Positions 23,973 through 36,110 are shown, counted from the first letter of the stretch. The stretch is DNA of 64,000 nt from Dacryopinax spathularia (GCA_037974965.1 JBBPFI010000005.1:248001-312000), one strand, 5' to 3'. Numbers and translations are program-made. The notes: generated by a model from the sequence alone, not told the origin.

Positions 23973-25561
23973 ATGAAGCGACGACAACAGTCGCTACCTC
24001 TTTACCTGTTGGCAGTCTTTGCCCCACTCTGGGTAGCCTCTGCGTCACCCCTTCGAGACTTGGACGCTAGACAGGGACCAACGTCTGCGGCGCTGCCTGA
24101 CGTGTTCAGAGCACTTCAATCCACTAGCTCTGGCAGCTCGCCTTCATCCATGCCAAGTGCATCCGCTTCCAATGGTCCGTCCAAAGCACCAGCACTTCCA
24201 ATAACAAAGGCATCGGGATCGGCAACCATGACCACCTCGAGTCAAGGAGCGACTTCCCGTCCTACATCGACACAGAACAATGGCCTTCTCGTCCCCGGAA
24301 GTCGGCTCTTCCCACTGGGCGTTGTCATCATCTGCCTGAGTGGTATGTCGTTTGCTCGTCAGACTTCGCCTCCCTCCAGCTGACTATTGGACTAGTGATT
24401 ATTGTGTTAGCCATTGTTGTTGTCATCGTCATCCTGTGGCGCCGGCGGCGACTGCGCATGAGGCCGACAGCGCCTCTCATCTCCAAACCTGTCCCGCCGC
24501 AGACGCCCCCTCCGCCTCCACCTGCTGCAGAGAAGCCGAAGCGCCTAACGCGTGCAAGCGTAATCGTGATCGGCCCAGCGTTCAACTACTTCGCAAACAA
24601 GCGCAAATCCTCCGCGCTCCCCGCGCTGCCATACTCTGCCAAGGCACTCTCTTTCTCTTCGTTCGGCTCGACTACGACTGGGCCCACCTCCTCGGCCCTT
24701 ACAACACCCGAGCTCCTCGTTACAGAACGGCAAGAATCGACTTGTGATGTACCAGTGCGGCATATGAGTCATACCTCGAGCCTCTTCTCCGCCGGCCCGA
24801 AATCAGTATGGGATGTCCAGTCCCTGGCTTACGCACCAGATTCGACCATCTCCCGCGTTCCACCGACCCCGCTCCCCACGAGCTTCCCGGCTTTCACACC
24901 AATTGAGCCCAAGTCGCACTATATCGAGCAACTCGACACGCCAGTGAATGGGCCGTCCATCGCAGCAAGCCTGCCGACAGTAGCGCCTTCTCCAGCGCGG
25001 TCGAACCGTACTTCCTCGCTTCCATCAGCAGTGGGCAGACCGTCACTCTCCCGACTGACTATTCCAAACCCAGTTCTCCTACCACAACGGCAAACACCGG
25101 TTGTCGCCGTTGCCCCGAATCTCGAGAGGCTGGAAGAGGAAGACTCTGAGTCGTCGCCTACGCCAAAGCGAACTGCAGCTTCTCCGCCTCGCCTCCTTCC
25201 GGATCCTCCCGTATCACTCGCCCCACCTGTGCTTGAACCACCGCTTTGGCCGGGTTCAACAGCGGTCAAATTGCCGACAATCACTGCCTCCCCAGTCGTC
25301 TCAAACCGCGCTTCTTCCTCTTCTGTTGCAAGTAGGCCTCAATTAGCAAGACTGACCATCCCGAACCCAGTCCTGCTACCATCAAGGCAGACACCGGTTG
25401 TCGCCGTGGTACCCAACCTCGAGCGCCTGGAGGAAGAGGCGTCTGAGGCTTCATCGGCGCCTCGTCGAATTGCAGCTTCTCCGCCTAGGCCGCTGCCCAA
25501 GCTCCCGCCTCCCCCTCCTCCGCCAAAGGGACCGCTGCCGCCGCCTCCTGGCTGGACATGA
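23973..25561 (+). CDS. secreted-type single-pass membrane protein with duplicated cytoplasmic Pro-rich repeat
   Basis: Exons are 23973-24342 and 24396-25561, with a 53-base phase-1 intron, giving 511 residues. The order is a signal peptide (basic start then LPLYLLAVFAPLWVASAS), a Ser/Thr-rich, probably O-glycosylated outer segment to about residue 110, and a membrane helix at about 113-138 that is interrupted by the intron and followed by WRRRRLRMR as stop-transfer. The tail is cytoplasmic and Pro-rich. The tail carries two copies of a block of about 90 residues, each with the core RLTIPNPVLLP then RQTPVVAV and PNLERLEEE. The end is a polyproline run. No catalytic motif is seen; an adaptor or wall-sensor role is a guess. 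Confidence 0.82.
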
Positions 25562-25967
25562 GGCTGGCCAGCCGAACTCTCAGTTTCGTTAGCTTCTTTT
25601 TCGTTGTACATTGTCATTCCTGGTTTTGTGTGTTGTACAGTAGTGCACGAATAGCTCTTGGCAGTCGAGCTGGGCTCGACGTGGCCTTATGATACATACA
25701 TAGCTTGACGATAATGAAAAATTGTGCTTCATTCCAATGGTTACACTACACGTTACAACATGTCATGACCGGCATCACGCATCACGTATCACGCATAAGA
25801 ATACCACAACTCGGGTATCGCGTCCTCCACGCCAACGCCTCGCAAACCGCAAGTCTGCAATACATACACGTACACGCTCTGCTCCGCTCCGCAACGCTCG
25901 CTCGCTCGCCTGCACCGTATACATACTTCTACCAAGCAGCTCCCGACGCGCAATGGGCGACGGATGA
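25562..25967. other. convergent intergenic region
   Basis: About 400 bases between the ends of two converging genes; 3' untranslated sequence is expected and nothing else was recognised. Confidence 0.4.
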
Positions 25968-27202
25968 CTATCGGTAGCCGTATTGCATCCCGGGCACGCC
26001 GTTGTACCCGCCTTGCTGCATGCCCATGCCCATGCTATATGGATTGGGTGCGGGCTGCGAAGGAGGGGTCGATTCGGAAGGAGTGGACTGCGGCCCCAGC
26101 CCATATAACCGCCCGCGGTACTGTTCGTTCATCTGGTCGGGGAAGTAGAGCTCGCATATCTTGAAGAAGACGCTGGAGGTCAGGAGGCTGTCAGAGCCGG
26201 CTTGATGCTGAGGACCAATGCGCATGATCTACCATATTGATGTGAGTAGGATTCGAGTCATATAAGTACGGCCGGACGTACACCCAGCTCATCCGCAATG
26301 TCCTGCAAGCCTCCTTTGGCAGCCTTGACGTGTCGCCAGATGAACTTGATGTCGTAGAACGAGGGAAAGAGGATATTCAGGAGATGGAAGAAGTCGTCCT
26401 CGTACTTCGGTAATGGCGCCGAGGTGAGGGTCGAGATCAGGTATCCAAAATCGTATCCGCTGTTGGCGGGTCAGGAGGCGGGTAGGAACGACCGTGCAGA
26501 ATACGCACCTGTGGAATGACACCCAGCAGACTTCCTCGTTGCCCACGAGCCCGCTAGTCATGAACAGCTCTGCGAACTCGTCCGGATCGATCCCATCTGT
26601 TGAATGCCTTGCGAAATCGAGACCGCTGCTTGACAAGAGGTCTATTGATTCTGGCGCGTACATGTCCTCGCTAGTCACGGGACCGCATCAGCCCAGCCTC
26701 GACGCGACTCATCGTGGAATCAGCCTACTTCAGGTCAAACCGGAAGTTGAACTGCCATGTGAAGGCTTCTTGGGGATGTCTCCCGTGCTCGTCGGTTAAC
26801 GTGATGCCTAGCTGGATCAGCTTGAGGAGGTCCACGTTACACCGCATTGTCTGGTAGTGGTAGTCCGACGATGTCCGGAACGAGCCTATTGGACGCGCCA
26901 CGACGCCCGGGAACTCGGTATCCTGTCAAATCTCTCAGTACAGGTTCAATACGACGCGAAATCGTGCTCACCATGCCCACATATGGATAATCCACGATAA
27001 GCTCTCGGATATACGCCATCTCGGCCTCGAAGTTGTGTGCCCATACTTCGCGAATGACATGGAGGTCTCGTTGTTGATTCTGCGCGTTTGCTCCGCTTGC
27101 ACCTACTCCCAACTGCTGTTGCGCTTGTTGACTTTGCTGTACGGCCATACTATCTGGATGAGATAGCTGGGACCGTGTCGTATAAGGACTGAGTTGCTGC
27201 AT
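25968..27202 (-). CDS. caf1: CAF1/POP2-type mRNA deadenylase, CCR4-NOT subunit
   Basis: This is a DEDDh 3'-5' exonuclease that shortens poly(A) tails as part of the cytoplasmic CCR4-NOT complex. Five exons (27202-26972, 26922-26729, 26670-26509, 26459-26282, 26228-25968) give 341 residues. The catalytic set is visible: D78 and E80 in DTEFPG right after intron 1, D199 in SGYDFGYL, and H263 with D268 in RIGPQHQAGSDS. The family blocks VGNEEVCWVSFH and DIKFIWRHVK are intact. A Gln-rich N-terminus and a Gly/Met/Tyr tail lie outside the fold. The start at 27202 is the first in-frame ATG; a second Met in the Gln-rich leader is possible. Confidence 0.95.
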
Positions 27203-27734
27203 GAAGCTGCAAAAGGGGGACGCTGATGGCTCACTTCAATGGCCCATCGGACCCAGCGGACAGCCCGACAGCGGGTGCAATTCATTCTCCCGAACACCGC
27301 CACTCAGGTTCGGCGCTTATTGTCCAAACACAGCCTGCGAGGCGATGGTAACCTTTGTTTCAGTCCCTCAGCACCTTGCAATTCAGTACAAAAGCTTGGC
27401 CTGTGAAAAGGCAGGCTGCTATGATTCGCTTCAGTCTGGGTTCAGCGATGAGATTCCATCTGAAGTGCTAACCGGGTCTCGTCAACAATAATTGACTTGA
27501 ATATGCCACGGAGCAGGCGGTCGGAGAAAGAGCTCCCAGGGCCGAGGTGACGCATGCGGCAAGTGTTGTCGCCAGTTGAGTCCCTCAAGGTGCAGCACGA
27601 CTGCAAACTCTTGGTATGTTTCACAATAATCACGATTCCACATGTTGCGCTCCTTCTGCTGCCCTCTGCGTACTTATATATGCTCACAGTCACCGACCAC
27701 TGCTGCAGTTCCTTCGGCGTCGCATCACCACACC
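27203..27734. promoter_or_regulatory. divergent promoter of caf1 and hydrolase 1
   Basis: About 530 bases lie between two divergent start codons, so both promoters should be here. A TATA box for the plus-strand gene is listed separately. Confidence 0.5.
27674..27680 (+). promoter_or_regulatory. TATA box of hydrolase gene 1
   Basis: TATATAT lies 61 bases before the ATG at 27735. The paralogue downstream has TATAA 59 bases before its own ATG, so position is kept between copies. Confidence 0.55.
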
Positions 27735-28985
27735 ATGCAACCAATCACCCCCTTTCGCTACCGCTCTCTGCCATGGAAGATACTCTACATATCAGCGCTC
27801 GCTCCCTACGCCCTGTTTGTGAAGATACCCCTCACATGCGTACTGCATTTCTTACCCTCGGGCAACCCTCGGAAATGGCCTCTTTCGCGTCGCCTTCTGG
27901 TTCAAGTCATGAAAGTCTTCGAGTCGATCCTCTATAATACTGGCTACGAGATCATGACCACTGACGCGACTGCCAAACCGAAAGATGCGGACAAGCTGGG
28001 GTGGGTACCCCTCCCGCCTGTGGCCCATAAGGTGACTGGCGAGATGCTCGACCTGGCGAGGAGGAACAACGTCCAGCTGGATGCGACCATTGGAGGGTAC
28101 TGGTTCGGTCTTCGAGGGGAGGATGGACTAGTGGGCCAACCCGCGAAGGAAGGGGAGAAGGTGTTTATGCATACGCACGCGGGTGGATTCGTGGTGCGCC
28201 CTTTCTGCAATCTTCCTGGTTATTGCTACAAGTTCTGATCTCTTCGTCAGCTGGGAACGGTCAATGGCTTCACTGCACAGAACGTGATCAAGAATGCCCT
28301 CACGCTCGACAGTCCGTTCAAGCGCGTCTTCTCGATTGAGTATCGCCTTGCGAGCTCCGCCCCATATCCTACCGCGAACCCATGGCCGACCCAGGTGGTC
28401 GATGCGCTCGCCGGTTACTCGTACTTGCTATCTCTCGGCTTCGAACCGCAAAATATCGTCGTCATTGGTGACTCGGCAGGCGGTGTGATCGCCTTTGAGC
28501 TTACTCGGTACCTTGTGAACCACCCCGAAACCGGCATCGCACCGCCTGGCGCACAGCTGCTGCTTTCCCCATCGATGGACTTCAGCATCTCTTTTGACGG
28601 ACCGGACTCCTCATACATCAAGAACCAAGAGACAGACGCGGCAGTCCTTGTCTTCTGGAGCCGATATTCCGTCCGCTCCCTCCGTGGCGAGCTGTCAGAA
28701 GAGGAGTTCTCCGCTGACCCTCTCTGCAACCCTGGCTCGCTCACCGTCCAGAATGCCGAAGGGTGGTTCAAATACATGCCTCCGACATTAATACATGCGT
28801 GCGGCGGAGAGCTGAGCCTCGATTCGATCAGGCTGTTCAGAGACCGGATGTGGGCGGATAATGGGAAGGAGAAGGTGGTCTATGTTGAGACGGAGAACGT
28901 CACGCATGACTTGCTTGCCGTCCCGCAGGAGCCGGAGTTGACGGAGGTTAAGGGAGAGATCGCTGCTTGGCTGCGGAGCTTGTGA
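27735..28985 (+). CDS. HSL-type alpha/beta hydrolase (fold-3 esterase/lipase), copy 1
   Basis: This family splits carboxylic esters with a Ser-Asp-His triad. Exons are 27735-28193 and 28251-28985, with a 57-base phase-0 intron, giving 397 residues. The nucleophile elbow is GDSAGG (S228), the His is in VTHD (H372), and the acid is probably in GELSLDSIRLF. The oxyanion segment before the intron reads HAGG (148-151), while its tandem copy has the usual HGGA, so the second position has changed from Gly to Ala. The N-terminal 45 residues are hydrophobic and may anchor the protein in a membrane. The neighbour is a clear duplicate with the same exon 1 length. The natural substrate cannot be told. 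Confidence 0.9.
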
Positions 28986-29669
28986 GGTATCTGATTGTGA
29001 CCATCGTTCTTGCTAGTCATACGGGCCAATCTAATCAGACGAGCGTTCATATGTGCGGCACGCTGTGCGCGATGCCGACTTGTTCGAAGGCTCCCGCTCC
29101 TGGCATCTCCAATTCATATCGAATCCCGATATGTGGCAGAGATCCAGCGATAGTCGGTCTGCCCGAGGGCGTCCGGCAGCGGTGGTGGATGCCGCAGCTT
29201 TCAGTAAGCGCTGGGCGGCGAGTTTCACATGTCGGACAGCACTGCCACTAAACTCCAGCGCTTATTGAATGAGCACAGCATTCGGGAATGATCGTAAAAA
29301 CTTTGTGACGCGATTTAACTCGGACCAATCTTGCCTTGGAAACCTGGCTCCTAACTGTGGATGTGCTCAACTAGGCGGCCGAATTCTGAACAAGTACGTA
29401 AATAATAGCGCGACACACGAAGCCAACTGCATGAAACCATCTTATCGCCGATAAATAAGCATTCGGGCAGGCGTATCACCACCGTCGAGCGCATGGCAGG
29501 ACTCGGGAGGCATTCCCGCTGCATTAGCTCTGAAAACAATCTTGCAGACGCATGCGTTGGAGGTACTTGCTTTCCATCGTGTAGTCCCCTCTGGATCAAC
29601 CCTGCATAGATATAAGATGCACGGGGATCGTATTACTGCTCGGCAACGTGTCAAATTACAGAGGCCGAC
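28986..29669. other. intergenic region between tandem hydrolases
   Basis: About 680 bases holding the 3' end of copy 1 and the promoter of copy 2. Short matches to the copy 1 upstream region (GCGCTTATTG) may be remains of the duplication. No gene was recognised. Confidence 0.4.
29611..29615 (+). promoter_or_regulatory. TATA box of hydrolase gene 2
   Basis: TATAA lies 59 bases before the ATG at 29670, matching the arrangement in the first copy. Confidence 0.5.
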
Positions 29670-30926
29670 ATGCAGACATTCACACCCTTTCGCTATCGCC
29701 CTCTACCACTCAAAGTGCTTTACTTGTCTGCCATCATCCCGTATGCGGTTTTCTTCAAGATCCCTCTGGTATGCCTTGCGCATGTCTTTCCTTTCGGTCG
29801 TCCGCGCAATTGGCCTCTCTCCCGCACGCTTCTTGTCGAAGTCAGCAGGATATTCGTCTCGGTACTCTACAACACGGGCTATGAGTTCATGTGTACCGAC
29901 GCAACGACGAAGCCAAAAGACGCCGAGAAACTTGGATGGGTACCGCTCCCGCCAGTGGCCGACAAAGTGACAGCCGAGATACTTGCGCTAGCGCAAATGA
30001 ACAACGTTGACCTGCAAGTCACAATTGGAGCATACTGGTTCGGACCTCGAGGGAGCGATGGCCTAGCTGGTCAAACGGCTGGTCCAGGAGAGAAGGTCCT
30101 CATGTACCTGCATGGCGGGGCCTTCATTGTACGCTCCTTCCGATCGAGCCTACTTCCGCAGTCTTCTGATAGATTCTCGTAGATGGCAATGGCCAATGAT
30201 AGCCTTTCGAAGAACGTGATCAACACCCTTATCACCACGGACAGCCCATACAAGCGTGCTCTCTCGGTCGAGTACCGCGTTGCGAGCTCGGCGCCGTACC
30301 CCATGGCGAACGCATGGCCTACCCAAGTCGTCGACGCGCTCGCCGGTTACGTCTACCTGCTGTCTCTCGGTTTTGAGCCGAAGAACGTCGTCGTTATGGG
30401 TGATTCGGCTGGTGGCCCAATTATATTCGCTCTTACGCGATATCTTGTCAATCATCCAGAACTCGATATACAGCTTCCCGGCGGTTTACTCCTTCTATCC
30501 CCATCAATGGACTTCACCGTGTCCTCCAATGGACCAGATTCGTCTTTCGAGAAGAACCAAGCAACAGATGCGGCGGGATTGGTGTTCTCTAGCAAGTACA
30601 CGGTCAACTCGCTCCGAGGACAGATGTCGGTGGAAGAATTCTCCTCGGACCCGCTCTGCAGTCCGGGATCCCTCAATGTGCGGAACTCGCATGGCTGGTT
30701 CAAGGGAATGCCACCTACGTTCATTCACGCCTGCGACGGCGAGCTGGCGCTTGACTCTATCAGACTTTTTCGGGACCGGATGTGGGAGGATAACGGGAAA
30801 GACAGGGTGGTCTATGTTGAGACGAAGGATGTCACGCACGATCTGCTCGCTCAGCCCCAGGAGCCCGAGTTGACAGAAGTAAAGGGTCAAATTGCGGCAT
30901 GGCTTCGGAGTTTGGAGACAATTTGA
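29670..30926 (+). CDS. HSL-type alpha/beta hydrolase (fold-3 esterase/lipase), copy 2
   Basis: This is the tandem paralogue of the gene before it. Exons are 29670-30128 and 30183-30926, with a 54-base intron, giving 400 residues. Exon 1 is exactly as long as in copy 1 (459 bases) and the intron sits at the same codon and phase. The oxyanion motif is a standard HGGA (148-151), the elbow is GDSAGG (S228), and the His is in VTHD (H372). The N-terminal stretch from LKVLYLSAIIPYAVFFKI is hydrophobic. Protein similarity is high throughout (for example SSAPYP, ANPWPTQVV against ANAWPTQVV). It is likely the fully active member of the pair. Confidence 0.92.
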
Positions 30927-31117
30927 AAACCTTCAACCACACGGTCCGGGCAGGTTCGTATGCCGCTTGACTTTATTGGGCCATTCAGAAGTTTGAATTT
31001 CTACTTCCATTCTCCTGTCCCTTCGCATGGGACACTTACGTACATCCGGCGCGGTTCCTGCGTGCATGCTCGGGGCGGCTCTCCGGAGCAATACACTTTG
31101 GATGAAACCCCAATATC

Positions 31118-33496
31118 TTATATATACTCCAATAGAGCAGCCAGTTTCTGGAAGTCGGGCGTCCCTAAACCCGTCCTATTGAAACAGTCAGCAAACGCGT
31201 AAGCGCGATATGAGGTCTACTCGTACACGGGATCCCATCCGTGAGTCGCCGGGAAACCAGTTGTATTGCAGCCGAACGAGCTTCCGACGGTACTGCTCGA
31301 GCGTGAGTGATACAGCAGTGAATACGGCAAGTGTGGAAGGTGGCGTACATGTCGTTCAGCCCGAGATAGAGGCGGCTGTAGAGCAAGGGGTTCAGGAATC
31401 CGAGCGCTGGTTTGCCTTGAGAGCGACGGAAGTCATTGAGTAATGCTACGACGGAGGCGAAGGTTGGAGAGGATGCGCTCGTGCCTATACAACCGGTGTG
31501 AAAAGAGAAGGTCTGCATTCCCGGGTGTGTCACTTACCTCCGACAAGGCCGATCTTCGTACCATTGCTTGATTTCGAGGTCACTATGTACATTCAGGAGG
31601 GGAGACAGGGAGAAAGCGTGCCTGCTTACGGTATGCGGGCGCAACGATCTGGAACCGATCGCCCTGAGCTGCCACATCGGGGAAACCACGACCTGTACAC
31701 TTGAGCAGGGTACAACCGGAGCTAGTGCTTTCGCATACCGGACGCGTTGTACCATCCTTCTAAGTCAGAGCCGAGCCAGGACAGATACCTCTTAACAGCG
31801 GTTTCTTGGTAGGCAGGACGAGCGAAGAAGTTGGAGAAACCACCTCCGGAGCCGACTGGGATATAGCGTCAGCATTGCCGGATTGAGCGGAGGGGGGAAA
31901 CCTACACCGAGTGACCGCAACTTCGTTCGGGATGTTCTGGGTTCCGCCGACACTGTATGATACCACTGAATCAACGGAGATCGTGCATGCACAGCAGGCC
32001 CGACATACCTGGTGATGTACGGGCAAGAAGCCGGGAAGTTGGGCAAGAACATCTTCTGCGAAAGACTACCAAAACATCAGCTTTGTTGCGGCAAACGAGT
32101 CTTACGAGGAACGTACTCGTTCGGGTTGACGCAAAAGCTCGCATTCGCATACCCCACCCCGCTATCGCCCGAGCTATACATGAGCGACACGCCCCTCGCA
32201 GTAAGCGCCGCCAACCCCGCACACACCCTCTGCGCATAATCGATCGGCACCGTCACCTCTTCCGATCCATACGACGTCGAGAACGTCGACGGCAGCTGAT
32301 CATCCGGCAGAGCAGAAACGTAAGTCAACCACCCGAGGAAATTGGCGTTGCCCGTCGTGTTGGCCGCGTCAAACAGATGAGGCCGGGTCCCGCCCGTTTC
32401 GTAGAATGTGATGTGCGTGGGCCAGGTCAAGCCGGTCGTGAACTGGATATCGAGCGCGCTTTCGGTTGTGCCGGAGAGATTGGTTTGCGGGTTTGTCCCG
32501 TTGGCGATGAGGACCGTGGTGAAGTTTGCGTGGCCGACGGCTTCGGGTCGCTGGAGGGAGAGGAACTCGTTCAGGTCGTCCAGGTTGGCGTCGTCTCCCA
32601 GGTATGCAGCAACGCCGAGGTGATCTGTTCGCGCATCAGCCTCCCAGCGCCGCCCGTGTATGTAGGACTTTCACTTACTGACTTCGATCGCGCGTGGGAC
32701 GTAGCCCTCAGTCTTGTATAACTTCTGCAGACAATCAATCGTAACAGTTGTATTGCACGTTCCCCACTCCGAGGACGCAGCGGTCGCTTCCAGAGCAGAG
32801 ACGTCCTCGTCAGTCATAGGCACCGCACCGTGCTTGCGCATGATCGAGAAGTCCGTCGTCGGTTGGATCGTATCAATGCTGTTCAGATAGTCAGGAATGT
32901 TGCGCGACAGACGGGAGGTGGGAACCGCGTACTGCTCAAACAGCTCATGCGGGATCGAGTACTCCCCGCTCCTGAGGATGGTGTGACCGTCCTTATGCCA
33001 AATGGAGTACTCCGTATCCAACAGCCTGTTCGCAAGCTCCACAGTGACAGTCACGAACGCTGCCTCCAACCATCAGCATCACTACCTTCAATGAAGAGGC
33101 AAACCAAGCGATCTCACCCCAATCGCCAGCGCTACTCCACCTAATGACCTCCTCCCCAAGCCCATGCTCCCCCAACCACCGCATCACACTCCCCCTGGTC
33201 TCCTCCCCCGGCTGAAGGAATCCGTCCACTTCCTCCTTGGAAAGATGCAAGCCGTACAGCTGACTCTCAGGATCAGAGCGCAGCATCAGCTGCTCATGCA
33301 AGCCTAGGAAATCGGACTGCTTGAGAGCGATCTCGAGTGTTAGTGTGTGCTCTGGACGGGCGGGACCGAGGTTCTTCCATCCCTGCGCGTGCGGGGTGGT
33401 GCGGTCTTTGCAGCTATAGCCTGCTCTGGGCACGCGGGCTGCGAGCACGCCGAAGGCTGCGAGCGAGACAGCGAGCAACGAGAGCAGGAGGCGCAT
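31118..33496 (-). CDS. secreted S53 (sedolisin family) serine-carboxyl peptidase
   Basis: Sedolisins are acid-active endo- or tripeptidyl-peptidases made as secreted proenzymes. Eleven exons, with starts and ends 33496-33118, 33059-32679, 32624-32117, 32065-32009, 31952-31906, 31855-31739, 31692-31630, 31582-31538, 31484-31349, 31292-31227 and 31175-31118, join in frame to 618 residues. A signal peptide (LLLSLLAVSLAAFGVLA) leads into a pro-domain. Catalytic residues are E308 and D312 in TTESALDIQF, D407 in SSGDSGVG, and S535 in GTSASSP. FPASCPYIT and the calcium-site end DIT...GWDPVTGLGTPDF are present, so the enzyme looks complete. It converges on hydrolase 2 with 191 bases between stops. 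Confidence 0.95.
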
Positions 33497-34460
33497 CCTG
33501 GGCGATTGATGAGAGCGGGAAAACGCCTTGGTCAGGCAGCGAGAGTCCTAGAGCAGCACCTTTATCATCGTCACCATTGTGCGTAGGTATGATAGCGAGC
33601 CACGATCATCCACAGCGCAATTCATCCGGGTAATAGCTAGGATGATAATGATCGCCAGTAATGCAATTGTTCAAATCCGCCCACATCCCGAGCCAGCAAC
33701 GTCCACAGTATCAGCAATGAGCAATGAATAGCCAGCAAGCAGCTAATTTCCCAAGTGAGGCACGCGAGAGTCCTTATCAGGAAGCAAGCAGCATGGTCGC
33801 GCGAAAAGAAGCAGCCTCAGAAAGAGTGGACCGGGGGGGAAGGTTGCACGCGCGTCAGGACAATGATCGGGGATTGGAATGCTGGCGTCATTGTAGCGGA
33901 GCCCGCTGTTTGTCCGGAGCAGAGCAACGTATTCAACTCCAGGACGGTTACTGTAAGATCGTTGTCATTGTTAGCCCACCTAAACGGGGGTGGTGTCGAG
34001 ATTGTTTGTTTCTCATTAGATGCGCATCGTATGTCGCGAGAAAAAGGTCGTACGACCCCGTTAGTCCGTCGATCAGTGATGATAACGACCTTTTCGACGT
34101 GGGGCAGCCCCTAAATCATTCCCGCACTTAGCCGGAATGGTGCATATATGCGGCTTTCTTCCTACGAACTGAGCTGAACATTCTGGCATTAAGGCATCTA
34201 GATACATCCCCGCGTCGACAACACTAAACAGCGCGATCCGTCCCAGCCCACTCGCGGTTGAAGCGTTCGCGGTCGTCGAAAAGTTTTCGGTTCAGTTTGT
34301 CGTACGCTGATTTTGGAAAATAAGACAAGGAGTCGATAGTACATGCATTAGCTGCAGAGAGTCCATAGCCCACTCGTTCTCCTCTCCTCTCCCTTCCTCC
34401 CTTCTCACGCCTTTTCGCACACTCAGGTCATACAGGCGCATACACATAGCCCGTATGCGC
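33497..34460. other. intergenic region
   Basis: Nearly 1 kb containing the upstream region of the S53 gene and the 3' end of the next minus-strand gene. A GATAAA sequence on the minus strand about 65 bases before the S53 ATG may be its TATA-like element. No gene was recognised. Confidence 0.4.
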
Positions 34461-36110
34461 CTACTCCCTCCCCGGCGGACTCCTCTCACTCTCCGGGATC
34501 ATATCATAACTCGGCGGCACCTCTTCCTCTTCCACCCCGCCGTCGCCCATAGGATGCTCCACAAACCTGCCCGCATCCCGATGCTGCACCACACCTCCCG
34601 CGCCCTCCGTCCGGTCCGAGAGGACCGAGCGGCCATCATCGGAGGTGGACATATGCCTGCTCGTTCTTGCGGTGGCGGGTGGGGAGGTGGATGTCGCGCT
34701 TGTTGGAGGGGGTGAGGAAGAGGGCGCGAGCGAGGCGGAGGGGGCGTAGTACGCTTGTTGTTGCTGTTGTTGCTGACGCTGGGCGAGGGCGGCATGTCGC
34801 TCTTGGGCCGCTTCCCGCGCTTTGGAGTATTTCCCTCCGGCCGGGACGATAGGAGGCGGGACGTCAGGGTTAGCGACGGCGAACCTTGATCCTCCTGCGT
34901 GTGGCTGTTGGCCTCCGTAGCCAGCAGCAGCTGCCAATCCGCCATACGCCGCACTTGGGGGGATATTGTCCCCCGTGCTTTCGCTCTGCACGTCACCTGG
35001 GTGTGTTTCGGGATACCGAGAAGCAGAATCATCGCTCCCACCACCACTCCTACTCCCTGCATGCGAGCCCAGCGCAGCAGCAGTAAGGCCCGCAGCACCT
35101 CCAGCAGCCGCGGCAGCGCCGTACGCTCCATAAGGCTGTTCCGCCGCAGCTGGATACCCGTACCCTCCCTGCCCGTACCCGCCTCCAGCGCCCGCGCCGG
35201 CCATACCGGCCGTGGTGACACTTCCGCCGTATTGGCTCATCGCTGGCTGCCCGCCGGGGCCTTCGTACCTCCACGGCTGAGCCGCCAGGTTCGGGTCGAT
35301 CACGGTTCCTCCTTCGCCTGCTTGACCTGTCCCTGGTCCTGCTGCGTCAAGACCCAGGCCGGGAGCCTTTTGAGGTTTGTGGATGACGGTCCGGTCTGGG
35401 TCGAACATTGTATCCGGGTCGAGGGTGTCGTCTTGCCGCCTCGAGCGACGCATAAGGAACCAGAGCACCAGGGCTAAGAGTGCGAGGCCCGCAACTCCGC
35501 CTACTACGCCACCGACTATCGCACCGGTGTTGCTGTGCGAGCTGCCGCTGCCAGAGCCGCCAGTTTGAGTGGCATATGGGTAGGCGGAGAGAAGCGTGTG
35601 CGTCTGACCCTGAGCGTCCGTGTAGATCGTCACTATCCTCGTTGAGGCCAAAACTGTCTGACCGGCCGAGTTGGTCGTCGCGCCCGCAGCTGCACTAGCC
35701 GAAGACTGGGATTGCAGCGAGCTCTGGGACTGAACAGAGGACTGCGAAGCAGCTGAGATGCTCGACTGGAGGGATTGCGAGGCGGACGGTGAGAGGGAAG
35801 CGATGCTATTTGACAGAACCGACGCGGCGCTCGAGACGGATAGGACGGACTGGCTGGATTGGGCTACGACGGATGCGACCGAGGCGGTCGATTCTGCGCT
35901 TAGGGAGGCCTGGTTGCCGGCTGATGCGCTGGCTGACGCGCTGGATGCTGAGGCGACTGAGGCGAGCGAGGCGGTTGATTCGACCGACTGGGCCGAGACG
36001 GAGGAGAGGGATGCGCTGTCTGGTGGGGTTGAGGTGGGTGTTGGGGTTGAGGAGGTCGGGGATGGGGTGGAGGAGGGCGATGAGCCGGGTGAGGGTGATG
36101 AGGTCGACAT
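34461..36110 (-). CDS. Ser-rich single-pass membrane protein with C-terminal PPxY motif
   Basis: A single open frame of 549 residues. Residues 1-150 are almost all Ser, Ala, Thr, Val and Gln, like a mucin-type outer segment. A short ordered patch (TRIVTIYTDAQGQTHTLL) precedes a membrane helix at about 197-220, ended by RRSRR. The tail is Gly/Ala/Pro/Gln-rich and disordered, and closes with VVQHRDAGR and VPPSYDMI. PPSY fits the PPxY motif bound by WW domains of Rsp5/Nedd4 ubiquitin ligases. The same tail pattern is in the gene at 62.5 kb. No signal peptide is encoded from this ATG, yet the Ser-rich frame stays open for 49 codons upstream, so the N-terminus may be incomplete. Confidence 0.8.
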   Translation of the reverse strand: MSTSSPSPGSSPSSTPSPTSSTPTPTSTPPDSASLSSVSAQSVESTASLASVASASSASASASAGNQASLSAESTASVASVVAQSSQSVLSVSSAASVLSNSIASLSPSASQSLQSSISAASQSSVQSQSSLQSQSSASAAAGATTNSAGQTVLASTRIVTIYTDAQGQTHTLLSAYPYATQTGGSGSGSSHSNTGAIVGGVVGGVAGLALLALVLWFLMRRSRRQDDTLDPDTMFDPDRTVIHKPQKAPGLGLDAAGPGTGQAGEGGTVIDPNLAAQPWRYEGPGGQPAMSQYGGSVTTAGMAGAGAGGGYGQGGYGYPAAAEQPYGAYGAAAAAGGAAGLTAAALGSHAGSRSGGGSDDSASRYPETHPGDVQSESTGDNIPPSAAYGGLAAAAGYGGQQPHAGGSRFAVANPDVPPPIVPAGGKYSKAREAAQERHAALAQRQQQQQQQAYYAPSASLAPSSSPPPTSATSTSPPATARTSRHMSTSDDGRSVLSDRTEGAGGVVQHRDAGRFVEHPMGDGGVEEEEVPPSYDMIPESERSPPGRE

